Shown in pieces: positions 16,624 to 26,369 of a DNA stretch of 64,000 nt. The position numbers were made by a program, and so were the translations under genes. Numbering within the stretch: position 1 is the stretch's first letter; every line of letters begins with the position of its first letter. The notes beneath the pieces are model-generated. The model was not told the origin of the DNA. It saw nothing but the letters and a program-made list of their open reading frames with translations, and did no database searches. Source of the DNA: JABJAG01 sp038137215 (GTDB lineage Bacteria; Pseudomonadota; Alphaproteobacteria; UBA6615); contig JAYQBG010000008.1 in the NCBI GenBank assembly GCA_038137215.1, forward strand, positions 1 through 64,000, read 5' to 3'.

Positions 16624-17816
16624 GCCTTGTCACCACCCACTCGTGTCAGGAAGTTCGAACTCAAAAACGCGAGCACCGAGGCAGCCAGCATCACCACCGC
16701 CATGGGCAGCGGTGTGTCGTCCTGCACAACGCCTGCGAGTTGTGCAAACCCGGCGCCGATCAGCATCTGAATGAATGCCAGCAGCCCGGAAGCGGTCCCG
16801 GCAAAGCGCGGATTGATGCTGATGGCACCGGCCTGGGCGTTGGGCATCGCCAGACCATTGGCCAGCGCTATGCCCGCCCCGGGCAGGAAGATCGTCCAGG
16901 GTGACCAGAGACCTGCCAGCACAAAGGCAAGCATGACGCATCCGAACACGACGGCGAGCGCACTGCCCAGCCGCATCATCCGGTCGAGCCCGATCCGGTC
17001 ACCGAACCGTCCGGTCAGAAAGGTACCGACCATGAATCCCGCCGAGATCAGCACGAAGAACAATCCGAATTCGGTCGGCGGACGTTCGAGAACATTGATC
17101 ATCACGAAGGGTGTGGCGCCCAGGAACGCCATGAACATGCCCATGCCGAAGCCAACCTGCCCGGCATAGCCGAGGAAGGCGGGCAACCGTAGCAGGATTG
17201 CAAAACCGCCCAGCATGCCGCGAAAGGTCTGCACCCCCGATCTCGGTTGCAGGGTTTCGGGCACTTTGGGCAGTGCGAGCGCGAGCACCAGCGCGCCGAC
17301 CACCCCGGCGAAGACGAACACCGCGCGCCAGTTGAATGCGTCATTGAGCAGGCCACCGATCAGCGGGGAAATCATGGGCGCCACGACCAGCGCGGTGATC
17401 ATGTAGGCCATCAAGCGCGCGGCCGTGTCACGGTCATAGAGATCGCGGATGATGGCCCGGCTCAGCACCATCCCGGCCGCCCCGCCCACGGCCTGCACGA
17501 TGCGCCCGAGAATGACGATCTCGATGGTCGGCGCGAAAGTCGAAATGGCGCTGCCAATGATGAAGATCACCAGCCCGATCACCAGAACCGGGCGGCGGCC
17601 ATAGCGGTCCGAGGCCGGACCATAGACCAGCGTGGAAAAGGCGATGGTGAACAGCGCCAGCGACAGCGCGTATTGCACCGTGGCCGCCAGGACGTCGAAG
17701 GCCACCTGCATCACCGGCAGGACGGGCAGAATGATCTGCATCGACAGCGGGCCAAGCGCAGCAATCACGGCCAGAACGGCGATCAGCATTCGCGGATTGG
17801 CAGGCGGCGCGTTCAT
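16620..17816 (-). CDS. Bcr/CflA-type MFS drug exporter
   Basis: A 398-residue protein with 12 predicted membrane helices. The loop 2-3 motif GPASDRYGRRPVL and the helix 4-5 sequence RIVQAVGGAAGMVLSRAIIRDL place it in the drug:H+ antiporter-1 Bcr/CflA subgroup. Substrates cannot be read from sequence; relatives export bicyclomycin, sulfonamides, chloramphenicol or dipeptides/cysteine. Located between ggt and the PPK2/oxoprolinase pair; a role in thiol or peptide export is possible but unsupported. Confidence 0.88.
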   Translation of the reverse strand: MNAPPANPRMLIAVLAVIAALGPLSMQIILPVLPVMQVAFDVLAATVQYALSLALFTIAFSTLVYGPASDRYGRRPVLVIGLVIFIIGSAISTFAPTIEIVILGRIVQAVGGAAGMVLSRAIIRDLYDRDTAARLMAYMITALVVAPMISPLIGGLLNDAFNWRAVFVFAGVVGALVLALALPKVPETLQPRSGVQTFRGMLGGFAILLRLPAFLGYAGQVGFGMGMFMAFLGATPFVMINVLERPPTEFGLFFVLISAGFMVGTFLTGRFGDRIGLDRMMRLGSALAVVFGCVMLAFVLAGLWSPWTIFLPGAGIALANGLAMPNAQAGAISINPRFAGTASGLLAFIQMLIGAGFAQLAGVVQDDTPLPMAVVMLAASVLAFLSSNFLTRVGGDKA

Positions 17817-17933
17817 CTCGTTTCCGGATCCGGCATGTGCACTCCCATACGCGATAGGCCCTATCCGACCCGCAGTAAAGAGAGCTTCGTCCTGTATCTC
17901 ACGCCGCGAAACACCACGGGCTCTGCATGCGGC

Positions 17934-18716
17934 CTATGCCGAGAGCGTCTGACTGCCATTCGCGACATCGTCATACCGGAACACGACGTCGCGGTCGGGC
18001 ATGATCAGATCGTCGTCGCGGCCCTCGTAATCAAACCGGGACAGCAGATTACGGATCAGGTTGATCCGTGCTGTCCGCTTGTCATCGGTCATGACGATAG
18101 ACCAGGGTGCAGCCGGGCGGTGGGTGCTCACCAGCATGGCATCGCGCGCGGCGCTGTACTCGTCCCAAAAATCCTGCGCCTTGGCATCGACCGGACTGAT
18201 CTTCCATTGCTTGAGCGGATCGTCGCGCCGTTTCGCCAGCCGCCTTGCCTGTTCCTCGCGCGAAATATCCAGATAGTACTTGATGAGTGACACACCGCCA
18301 TGCACGGCAATCCGTTCGAAGTCCGGGACGGTCTCCATGAAGACACGTTGCTCGGCCTCGCTGGCAAAGCCCATCACACGCTCAACCCCCGCCCGGTTGT
18401 ACCAGGAACGATTGAACAGAGCGATTTCCCCGGCCGCAGGAAACTCCTCCACATAGCGCTGAAAATACCAGCTGCGCTGCTCGCGGTCGGACGAAATCCC
18501 CAGCGCCACCACGCGCGTGTCACGCGGGCTGAGATGCTCGACGATGCGCTTGATCACGCCATCCTTGCCGGCCGAGTCCCGGCCTTCAAGCACCGCCAGC
18601 ACCCGCAATTCGTCGGCAATCACATGCCGCTGCAGCTTCACCAACTGAATCTGCAACGCTTCAAGCGTCGCCTTGTAGTCTTTCTTGTTAATGGGAGTTC
18701 TCCGATCGACTACCAA
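17934..18716 (-). CDS. ppk2: Polyphosphate kinase 2 (PPK2 family)
   Basis: A protein of about 252-260 residues that transfers phosphate between polyphosphate and nucleotides. The Walker A-like loop EGRDSAGKDG, RSWYNRAGVERVMGF (Walker B and lid arginines), YYLDISREEQARRL, DDPLKQWKISPVD and PWSIVMTDDKR are diagnostic of the one-domain PPK2 class. The start is unsettled. The listed TTG (18716) has a poor ribosome site and adds VVDRRTP. An ATT at 18690-18692 has CGGAGA with a 7-base spacer, would give M-NKKDYKATLEALQ, the family-like N-terminus, and overlaps the upstream gene's TAA. Downstream of the oxoprolinase gene on the same strand. Confidence 0.9.
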   Translation of the reverse strand: MVVDRRTPINKKDYKATLEALQIQLVKLQRHVIADELRVLAVLEGRDSAGKDGVIKRIVEHLSPRDTRVVALGISSDREQRSWYFQRYVEEFPAAGEIALFNRSWYNRAGVERVMGFASEAEQRVFMETVPDFERIAVHGGVSLIKYYLDISREEQARRLAKRRDDPLKQWKISPVDAKAQDFWDEYSAARDAMLVSTHRPAAPWSIVMTDDKRTARINLIRNLLSRFDYEGRDDDLIMPDRDVVFRYDDVANGSQTLSA

Positions 18717-21700
18717 ATCCGCCGCCGCCCGGCGTTTCGATCACAAAGGTGTCGCCGGGATGGGCGCGGGTCCGATCGGTGGCGGACATCTCCACCCGGG
18801 ACCCGTCGGTGCGCTCCAACCAGTTGCGGCCCGGCGCGGCATCCTCCCCGCCCGCCAGCCCATAGGGCGGGATCTTGCGGCGATTGGCGAGCATCATCAC
18901 GTCCATCTCCTCGAGAAAACGCACCCGCCGCCGGGCGCCATCGCCGCCGCGATGCTTGCCGTTGCCCCCCGAGCCCTCCCGGACTTCGAAACTCTCCAGC
19001 AGAACCGGGAAACGCCATTCGAGAATCTCCGGATCGGTGAGCCGCGAGTTGGTCATATGGGTGTGAACCGCCGAGGTGCCGTCAAAATCCGGCCCCGCGC
19101 CGGACCCGCCGCAGATCGTCTCGTAATACTGGTGACGCTCATTGCCAAAGGTGAGGTTGTTCATCGTGCCCTGAGCCGCCGCCATCACACCGAGCGCGCC
19201 ATACAGCGCATCGGTGATCGCCTGGCTGGTCTCAACATTCCCGGCCACGACCGCCGCGGGATATTCCGGCGCCAGCATGGAGCGGGGCGGGATGACGATC
19301 TCGATGGGTTTCAGACAGCCCTCGTTCATCGGAATGTCGTCATCGACCAGCGTGCGGAAGACATACAATACCGCCGCACGGGCAATCGCCGTGGGGGCGT
19401 TGAAATTGCTGTCGAGCTGCGCGCTGCTGCCGGTGAAATCGACCGTCGCACTGCGTGAATCCTGATCGATGGAGACTGCCACCCTGATCTCCGCGCCATT
19501 GTCGAGGGGATAGGTGAAGTCGCCATCCTTGAGCACGTCGATCACCCGGCGGACGGATTCTTCGGCATTGTCCTGCACATGGCGCATATAGGCGTGGACC
19601 GTGGCCAGCCCGAACTGGTCGACCATGCGGCGCAGTTCCGAGACGCCCTTCTCGTTGGCGGCGATCTGCGCCTTCAGGTCGGCCACGTTCTGGTCGGCAT
19701 TGCGGGCCGGATGAGCGCCCGAGGCGAGCAGGTCGCGGAAGTCGCCCTCGCGGAAATGCCCGGCATCGACGGCCTTGAAGTTGTCGATCAGCACGCCCTC
19801 GTCTTCGATCACCTTCGAATCCGGCGGCATGGAGCCCGGCGAAATGCCGCCGATATCGGCGTGGTGCCCACGGCTGCCCACATAGAAGAGAATGTCCGCA
19901 CCATCATCATCAAAGACCGGGGTGATCACCGTGACATCGGGCAGATGGGTGCCGCCGTTATAGGGCGCGTTCAGGACATAGACGTCTCCGCGCACCATCG
20001 CCCCTTCGTTGTTGCGGATGACGGCGCGAATGCTTTCGGACATGGAACCGAGATGCACCGGCATATGGGGTGCGTTGGCGACAAGATTCCCGTCGGGATC
20101 GAAGATCGCGCAGGAGAAATCCAGCCGTTCCTTGATGTTCACCGAATAGGCCGTGTTCCGCAGGGTCACGCCCATCTGCTCGGCGATGGACATGTAGAGG
20201 TTGTTAAAGACCTCGAGCATCACCGGATCGACCTCGGTGCCGATGGCGGCAACGCGGTCGGCAGCCACCACCCGCTCGAGAACCAGGTCGCCGCGTTCGG
20301 ACATGGTCGCGCGCCAGCCGGGTTCGACGACGGTCGTGGCCACGGACTCGCTGATGATGGCCGGTCCGTCGATGGCAGACCCCGGCGCCAGTGCCTCCCG
20401 CGCGAAGACCGGCGTGTCGTGAGATGCGCCCGCCATATGGGCCGCAACCCGGGCCACAGCTTGCGCCCCGCCACCCGCGGCAGCACCTGAACCGGTGCCA
20501 GCAATGCTGTGTTCCACATCCTCGTCAGACACACCCACCGCTTCAACCGCTGCGGTTTCCACGATCAGCGCCTTCTCCGACATGGTGAAGCCGTAGCGCT
20601 GCCGGTGCAGTACGGCAAACTGATCAGCCATGGTCTTCGCATCCCCGAAATCCACTTCGAGCGAGGTATCGGTTCCCTCATAGCGGAGATGCAATCGCTG
20701 CCGCATCTTGATCCGGGCATCATCGACGCCCTGGCCCGACACTTCGCCCCGCGCCGCGTCGGCCAGGCGCGCAAGCATCCCGGTTACGTCGTCGGAGACG
20801 GTGTCACCCAGCGGCACCTCGACCGACTGCTCGCGCAGAGCACGGATATCGGCCAGCCCCATCCCGTAGGCTGATAAAACACCGGCGAGCGGATGCAACA
20901 GCACCTTCGTCATACCCAGCGCATCGGCCACCAGACAGGCGTGCTGGCCCGCCGCGCCACCAAAGGCGCAGAGCGTGTATTTCGTGACGTCATAGCCGCG
21001 CTGGACGGAGATCTTCTTGATCGCATTGGCCATGTTCTCGACAGCGATCTTCAGGAACCCCTCGGCCACTTCGGCGGGGCTGCGCGTGTCACCCGTGGTG
21101 TTCCGGATTTCCTCGGTGAGCGCGGCGAACCTCTCGGCGACCACATCGGCATCCAGAGGTGAGTTCTGGTCCGGCCCGAACACGGCCGGAAAATGTTCCG
21201 GCTGCAGCTTGCCGAGCATCACATTGCAGTCGGTCACGGTCAGCGGCCCGCCCTTGCCATAGCTGGCCGGCCCCGGATCCGCGCCCGCACTTTCCGGACC
21301 CACCCGATAGCGCGCGCCATCGAAGAAACAGATCGAACCGCCCCCTGCGGCGACGGTGTGAATCTGCATCATCGGCGCACGCATCCGCACGCCCGCCACC
21401 AGCGTCTCAAAGGCGCGTTCGTATTCGCCGTTGTAATGGGTCACATCGGTGGAGGTGCCACCCATATCGAAGCCGATCATCTGATCGAAGCCGGCGGCCT
21501 CGCTCACCTGCACCGCGCCCACCACGCCGCCAGCCGGACCCGACAGAATCGCATCCTTGCCCTGGAACATGCGCGCATCGGTCAACCCGCCATTGGACTG
21601 CATGAACATCAAATTCACATCGCCCAGTTCGTCGGCGACCCGGCCCACATAACGCCGCAGAATGGGCGACAGATAGGCATCGACCACGGTGGTGTCACCG

Positions 21701-22338
21701 CGTCCCACCAGCTTGATCAGCGGGCTGGTTTCATGGCTCACCGAGATCTGCGTGAAACCGATGTCGCGGGCGATCTCTGCGCAGGCCGCTTCGTGATCGG
21801 GCACCCGGTAACCGTGCATGAAGGTAATCGCGACAGCGCGAATGCCGTCGTCATAGGCCGCCTGCAGCGACGCCCGCGCACCCTCTGCATCGAAGGGCAC
21901 CAGAACCTCGTCCTGCGCGTTCACCCGCTCGTCGATCTCGACCACCTGCTCATAGAGCAGTTCGGGGAGAATGATCTCCCGGTCGAACAGCCTTGGGCGG
22001 GCCTGGTAGCCAATCCGCAGCGCATCGCGGAAACCGCGCGTGACGGCGAGCACCGTGCGGTCGCCCTTGCGTTCGAGCAAGGCATTCGTTGCCACGGTCG
22101 TGCCCATCTTCACGGCACCGATTTTTTCGGACGGGATCGGGTCACCGGCGGACAGGCCGAGCAGTTCGCGAATGCCCTGTACGGCGGCATCGTCATAATG
22201 CTCTGGGTTTTCCGAAAGCAGCTTATGGGTGTGCAGCGTGCCGTCGGGTGCGCGCCCGACAATGTCGGTAAAGGTGCCGCCCCGGTCGATCCAGAAATGC
22301 CACTGTCCAAAGCTGTCGTTTGCGGTCTGCTGACTCAT
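18688..22338 (-). CDS. oplAH: 5-oxoprolinase / hydantoinase (HyuA-HyuB fusion)
   Basis: A 1,216-residue two-domain protein. The N-terminal HyuA half (about 1-690) has WIDRGGTFTDIVG, GTTVATNALLERKG, FMQSNGGLTD and IGFDMGGTSTDVTHY (ATP site). The C-terminal HyuB half (about 700-1216) has FNNLYMSIAEQMGVTLRNTA, NIKERLDFSCAIFDPDG, DVYVLNAPYNGGTHLPDVTV and ends GDTFVIETPGGGGFG. Fused, ATP-dependent enzymes of this length are typically 5-oxoprolinases that open pyroglutamate to glutamate; hydantoinase or carboxylase relatives use other rings. The nearby ggt favours the oxoproline role. Upstream of ppk2, with overlapping ends. Confidence 0.88.
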   Translation of the reverse strand: MSQQTANDSFGQWHFWIDRGGTFTDIVGRAPDGTLHTHKLLSENPEHYDDAAVQGIRELLGLSAGDPIPSEKIGAVKMGTTVATNALLERKGDRTVLAVTRGFRDALRIGYQARPRLFDREIILPELLYEQVVEIDERVNAQDEVLVPFDAEGARASLQAAYDDGIRAVAITFMHGYRVPDHEAACAEIARDIGFTQISVSHETSPLIKLVGRGDTTVVDAYLSPILRRYVGRVADELGDVNLMFMQSNGGLTDARMFQGKDAILSGPAGGVVGAVQVSEAAGFDQMIGFDMGGTSTDVTHYNGEYERAFETLVAGVRMRAPMMQIHTVAAGGGSICFFDGARYRVGPESAGADPGPASYGKGGPLTVTDCNVMLGKLQPEHFPAVFGPDQNSPLDADVVAERFAALTEEIRNTTGDTRSPAEVAEGFLKIAVENMANAIKKISVQRGYDVTKYTLCAFGGAAGQHACLVADALGMTKVLLHPLAGVLSAYGMGLADIRALREQSVEVPLGDTVSDDVTGMLARLADAARGEVSGQGVDDARIKMRQRLHLRYEGTDTSLEVDFGDAKTMADQFAVLHRQRYGFTMSEKALIVETAAVEAVGVSDEDVEHSIAGTGSGAAAGGGAQAVARVAAHMAGASHDTPVFAREALAPGSAIDGPAIISESVATTVVEPGWRATMSERGDLVLERVVAADRVAAIGTEVDPVMLEVFNNLYMSIAEQMGVTLRNTAYSVNIKERLDFSCAIFDPDGNLVANAPHMPVHLGSMSESIRAVIRNNEGAMVRGDVYVLNAPYNGGTHLPDVTVITPVFDDDGADILFYVGSRGHHADIGGISPGSMPPDSKVIEDEGVLIDNFKAVDAGHFREGDFRDLLASGAHPARNADQNVADLKAQIAANEKGVSELRRMVDQFGLATVHAYMRHVQDNAEESVRRVIDVLKDGDFTYPLDNGAEIRVAVSIDQDSRSATVDFTGSSAQLDSNFNAPTAIARAAVLYVFRTLVDDDIPMNEGCLKPIEIVIPPRSMLAPEYPAAVVAGNVETSQAITDALYGALGVMAAAQGTMNNLTFGNERHQYYETICGGSGAGPDFDGTSAVHTHMTNSRLTDPEILEWRFPVLLESFEVREGSGGNGKHRGGDGARRRVRFLEEMDVMMLANRRKIPPYGLAGGEDAAPGRNWLERTDGSRVEMSATDRTRAHPGDTFVIETPGGGGFGSRSENSH

Positions 22339-22458
22339 CGAAAAACCCTATTTCGCAGACCGCGAGACTGGGTCTTCATCTGCCGAAAGTCAAAGGTGGC
22401 GATCTCTTATCAAACTCACCCGTTCCATCCCCGCCCGCTTTCCGGTAAAGGTCTGCCC

Positions 22459-23193
22459 ATGAGTATCTGGGGCAAGGTAATTGGCGGCACGGCCGGGTTC
22501 GTGATCGGCGGACCGCTGGGCGCGTTGATCGGCGCAGGCGCAGGCCACCTCGTGGACAAGGCGCATGAGAACGCACCTGAGGCCATCGAGGCGGATCCGA
22601 CCAGGCAGATCGGCTTTACCATTGCAGTCATCGCGCTGGGCGCGAAACTCGCCAAGGCCGATGGCGTGGTGACGCCCGATGAAATCCGTGCCTTCCGCCG
22701 GGTCTTCAAGGTGGCCCCCGAGGAAACCCAGAACGTCGCCCGGGTGTTCAATCAGGCCCGCAAATCCACCGCCGGATACGAACCCTATGCCCGGCAGGTC
22801 GCGGGCATGTTCACCGGCAACCCGGCCGTTCGCGAAGAGCTGCTGAACTGCCTGTTCCATATCGCCAAGGCCGATGGCGAAGTCCATGAGGACGAACTGG
22901 AGTATCTCCGGAACGTGGCGGCGATCTTCGGTTTTACCGAGACCGACTTTGCCCGTATTCGCGAACAGAATATGGGTCCCGATCAGGCCGACCCCTACAC
23001 GGTGCTTGGCGTGGCCCATGATGCGGACAATGACACGATCAAGTCGGAATACCGCAAGCTTGTCCGCGAGAACCATCCGGACTCCCTGATCGCCCAGGGC
23101 ATGCCCGAGGAGTTCGTCGAGGTGGCCAACGACAAGCTAGCCGCAATCAACGCCGCCTACGACAAGATTTGCGCCCAGCGCGGGATCAAGTAG
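22459..23193 (+). CDS. TerB and J-domain protein (DjlA-like co-chaperone)
   Basis: A 244-residue protein. The N-terminus (about 5-30, GTAGFVIGGPLGALIGAGAG) is a glycine-zipper hydrophobic segment that could insert in a membrane. A TerB domain follows (about 55-160; FTIAVIALGAKLAKADGVV, FHIAKADGEVHEDEL), then a J-domain (about 178-240; DPYTVLGVAHDADNDTIKSEYRKL) with the HPD triad in ENHPDSL. J-domains stimulate DnaK-type ATPases; DjlA proteins act at the inner membrane. The substrate is unknown. The next gene (uup) begins 14 bases on. Confidence 0.9.
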   Translation: MSIWGKVIGGTAGFVIGGPLGALIGAGAGHLVDKAHENAPEAIEADPTRQIGFTIAVIALGAKLAKADGVVTPDEIRAFRRVFKVAPEETQNVARVFNQARKSTAGYEPYARQVAGMFTGNPAVREELLNCLFHIAKADGEVHEDELEYLRNVAAIFGFTETDFARIREQNMGPDQADPYTVLGVAHDADNDTIKSEYRKLVRENHPDSLIAQGMPEEFVEVANDKLAAINAAYDKICAQRGIK

Positions 23194-23207
23194 ACGCCCC
23201 GGCACCG

Positions 23208-25022
23208 ATGGCCACAGATCCACCTGTTCTTGCCCTGAAGAATGCTGCCGTCGGTTTCGGCGGTGAGCCGCTGTTCACCGGTGCGGAACTGGTAATTGTA
23301 CCCGGCATGCGCGCCTGTCTGGTGGGCCGGAACGGGTCGGGAAAATCGACCATCCTGAAAGTGCTAGCCGGGGTGATCGAACCCGATCAGGGTGAACTGT
23401 TCATCCAGCCCGGCCTGACCATCGGCTACCTGCCCCAGGACGTCCCGGTGATCGCCGGGCAGACCGTGGCGGAATTCGTGGCTGGTGCGGAAAACGCCCC
23501 GCGCCACGAAGTCGATGCCGCGTTGTCGCGGGTCGAGATCGACGGTGCGCGACAGGCCGACAGCCTGTCAGGCGGGGAAGCCCGCCGGGCGGCCATGGCG
23601 CGCGCCATGCTCGGCGATCCCGACGTCCTGCTGCTCGACGAACCGACCAACCATATGGATTTGCCGACCATCGAGTGGCTGGAACGCGAACTGGTCGACC
23701 GACGTAAGACCCTGGTGGTCATCAGCCATGACCGGGCGTTTCTCGAAGCGGTCACCACGGACACGCTCTGGATGGACCGGGGCAAGCTGAGCCACAACAC
23801 AAAGGGCTATGCGCATTTCGATGCCTGGACCGAACAGGTCGCCGATGCCGAACTGAAGGCGGCCCAGAAACTCGACCAGAAACTGAAAGCCGAAGCCCGC
23901 TGGCTTGAACGCGGCGTGACCGCCCGGCGCAAACGAAATCAGGGGCGGCTCGAACGGCTCGGGCAATTGCGCGCCCAGCGCAAGGCGCTCCTGACCGGAC
24001 AGGACCTCGTCAAATTCGAGCTGGAAAGCGGCCCGATCAGCAGCCGCATGGTGATCGATTGCGAAAACCTGACGAAATCCTTCGGCGACCTGAAAATCGT
24101 GGACGGATTTTCCACGCGTATTCTGCGCGGCGACCGGGTCGGTTTCATCGGACCGAACGGCGCAGGAAAAACCACGCTCCTGAAAATCCTGATCGGTGAA
24201 GAAGAACGCGACAGCGGCCGTCTGCGCCGGGCCAAGAACCTCTCCATCTCCTTCTTCGATCAGACCCGCAGCCAGCTGGATCCCAACGACACTCTCTGGC
24301 AGACGCTGGCCCCCAAGGGCGGCGATTCCATCAATGTGCACGGCACCCCGCGCCATGTGGTGGCCTATCTGCGTGACTTTCTGTTTGACGAAAAACAGGC
24401 CCGTGCGCCGGTCGGGACATTGTCTGGAGGCGAACGTAACCGGCTGCTGCTCGCCAAGATCCTCGCCCAGCCCTCGAACCTGCTGGTGCTCGACGAGCCG
24501 ACCAACGATCTCGATGCCGATACGCTGGATGTGCTGCTCGACATGCTGGACAGCTATGACGGCACAGTGCTGCTGGTTAGTCATGACCGTGACTTCCTGA
24601 ACCGGGTCGTGAGCAGCACCATCGCCGTCGAGGGCAATGGCGTGGTGGAGGAATATCCCGGCGGCTACGCGGATTATCTCAGCCAGCGCAAACGCAGCAA
24701 CGCTGCTGCCAGTGAAAAGAAATCCGGCAGCGCGCCGAAATCCGTACGACCCCGCCCGAAAGACAGCGCACCGAAAAAGCTGTCCTTCAAGGAACAGCAC
24801 GAACTCGACGCTCTGCCCGGCAAGATCACCGCGCTGGAAACGGCCAAGGCGCAGCTTGAAAAGGTCCTGGCCGATCCCGACCTCTTCGCTAATGATCGCA
24901 ACGCCTATGAAAGCGCCGCGCAGAAGCTCGGCGAAGTGGAAACCGCGATTGCCGCCGCCGAAGACCGCTGGCTGGAGCTCGAAGCGTTGCAGGAAGCGAT
25001 CGCCAGCCGGGCCGCGTCATGA
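23208..25022 (+). CDS. uup: ABC-F protein Uup
   Basis: A 604-residue soluble protein with two ATPase cassettes and no membrane region. Cassette 1 has GRNGSGKST and LSGGEARRAAMARAML; cassette 2 has GPNGAGKTT, LSGGERNRLLLAKIL and LLVLDEPTNDLDADTLDVL. A C-terminal coiled-coil (about 535-604; LSFKEQHELDALPGKITALE) separates Uup from other ABC-F members and can bind branched DNA. Known roles are ribosome rescue or translation and limiting transposon excision. ATG at 23208 chosen; upstream codons lie in the J-domain gene. It overlaps ampD by ATGA. Confidence 0.93.
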   Translation: MATDPPVLALKNAAVGFGGEPLFTGAELVIVPGMRACLVGRNGSGKSTILKVLAGVIEPDQGELFIQPGLTIGYLPQDVPVIAGQTVAEFVAGAENAPRHEVDAALSRVEIDGARQADSLSGGEARRAAMARAMLGDPDVLLLDEPTNHMDLPTIEWLERELVDRRKTLVVISHDRAFLEAVTTDTLWMDRGKLSHNTKGYAHFDAWTEQVADAELKAAQKLDQKLKAEARWLERGVTARRKRNQGRLERLGQLRAQRKALLTGQDLVKFELESGPISSRMVIDCENLTKSFGDLKIVDGFSTRILRGDRVGFIGPNGAGKTTLLKILIGEEERDSGRLRRAKNLSISFFDQTRSQLDPNDTLWQTLAPKGGDSINVHGTPRHVVAYLRDFLFDEKQARAPVGTLSGGERNRLLLAKILAQPSNLLVLDEPTNDLDADTLDVLLDMLDSYDGTVLLVSHDRDFLNRVVSSTIAVEGNGVVEEYPGGYADYLSQRKRSNAAASEKKSGSAPKSVRPRPKDSAPKKLSFKEQHELDALPGKITALETAKAQLEKVLADPDLFANDRNAYESAAQKLGEVETAIAAAEDRWLELEALQEAIASRAAS

Positions 25023-25726
25023 TCATCGAATACACTTCGCCGAACTTTAACGCCCGCAAGCCCGAGCGCGGCATCGATCCGGTGATCGACACGCTGGTGA
25101 TCCACTACACCGGCATGATGCCGACGACCCGCGCCCGCGACTGGCTGTGCGATCCGGCGTCCCAGGTCAGCGCGCATTATCTGATCGACGAAGATGGTAC
25201 CACCTGGCGGATGGTTGCGGAAGCCGACCGCGCCTGGCATGCCGGCGTCGGGGCCTGGCGCGGGTGGCATGACATAAATTCGCGCTCGATTGGCATCGAA
25301 CTCTCCAATCCGGGACATGATTACGGCTACCGCCCCTTTCCCGAGGCCCAGATCGAAGCCCTGATCGAGCTCGCCCAGGGCATTCTCGACCGCCACCCGA
25401 TCCCGGCGCGCAATGTGGTAGCCCATTCCGACATTGCCCCAGCCCGCAAGATCGACCCCGGCGAACTGTTCCCCTGGGCGGAGATCGCAAGCGAAGGAAT
25501 CGCCTTCTGGACCGATACCATCGGGGACCCGATCCGTGAACATGATACGGCGTCTTATCTGCAGGCCATCGGCTATGACATGACCAACAACGATCCGGCG
25601 ATTGTTCTCTCGGCGTTCCAGCGCCGGTTTCGTGCGCAGAACCATGACGGCATTGCCGATACCGAAACCCGCGGACGCATCGCCGCGATCCATGCACTGG
25701 TTGCAGAAACCCGCTCTTCGGCCTAA
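25019..25726 (+). CDS. AmpD-like N-acetylmuramoyl-L-alanine amidase
   Basis: A 235-residue zinc amidase that removes peptides from muramic acid in wall fragments. The Amidase_2 domain (about 20-155) carries zinc ligands H29 (TLVIHYTG), H136 (VVAHSDIAP) and D146 (KIDPGE). A C-terminal peptidoglycan-binding helix bundle (about 170-230; LQAIGYDMTNNDPAIVLSAFQRRF) follows. There is no signal peptide, which fits cytoplasmic recycling of anhydro-muropeptides as in AmpD. The ATG overlaps the uup TGA. It is followed by rnpB and the wall-synthesis cluster. Confidence 0.92.
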   Translation: MIIEYTSPNFNARKPERGIDPVIDTLVIHYTGMMPTTRARDWLCDPASQVSAHYLIDEDGTTWRMVAEADRAWHAGVGAWRGWHDINSRSIGIELSNPGHDYGYRPFPEAQIEALIELAQGILDRHPIPARNVVAHSDIAPARKIDPGELFPWAEIASEGIAFWTDTIGDPIREHDTASYLQAIGYDMTNNDPAIVLSAFQRRFRAQNHDGIADTETRGRIAAIHALVAETRSSA

Positions 25727-25737
25727 GGATCGGCTTC

Positions 25738-26119
<382 letters not shown>

Positions 26120-26291
26120 GCTTACTTTCCAAGAAAAGAACATTTTGGGAACAACGTTCCGCCGCATCATTGCGCGCAGAATTTGTTTGGTCCGGCGCGG
26201 AACGTGAGCGGAGAAGATTTGGGTTACTTGATCGCCCTTAGATCAGCGCGATCAACACTCGAAAATATCTAGGTTTTTACTAGTTTTGTCG

Positions 26292-26320
26292 TTGACGACC
26301 CATAAAAACCCATGATATCC
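26292..26320 (+). promoter_or_regulatory. Candidate promoter of the division/wall cluster
   Basis: TTGACG (26292-26297) forms a good -35; with 16-17 bases of spacing the -10 would be GATATC or ATATCC (26314-26320), a poorer match. The region is AT-rich and overlaps the MraZ boxes, the expected geometry for repression of this cluster by MraZ. Confidence 0.5.
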
Positions 26321-26332
26321 CAAAAAATCCCA
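26299..26332 (-). promoter_or_regulatory. MraZ operator: four TGGG boxes spaced 10 bp
   Basis: On the minus strand TGGG occurs at 26332-26329, 26322-26319, 26312-26309 and 26302-26299, an exact 10-base period (TGGGN plus five spacer bases). This is the known MraZ binding arrangement, here with four copies and on the antisense strand relative to mraZ. It covers the candidate core promoter, so MraZ bound here should repress its own operon. Confidence 0.85.
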
Positions 26333-26369
26333 ATTTGGCGCGTATGCCAAGGCAAACGGAGGGGCTGGA

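Noticed and set aside
21193..22458. Long plus-strand frame leading into the J-domain gene
   Set aside because: The upstream part is antisense to oplAH; the real gene starts at ATG 22459.
23568..24800. 410-codon minus-strand frame opposite uup
   Set aside because: Shadow frame of two ABC cassettes with no family resemblance.
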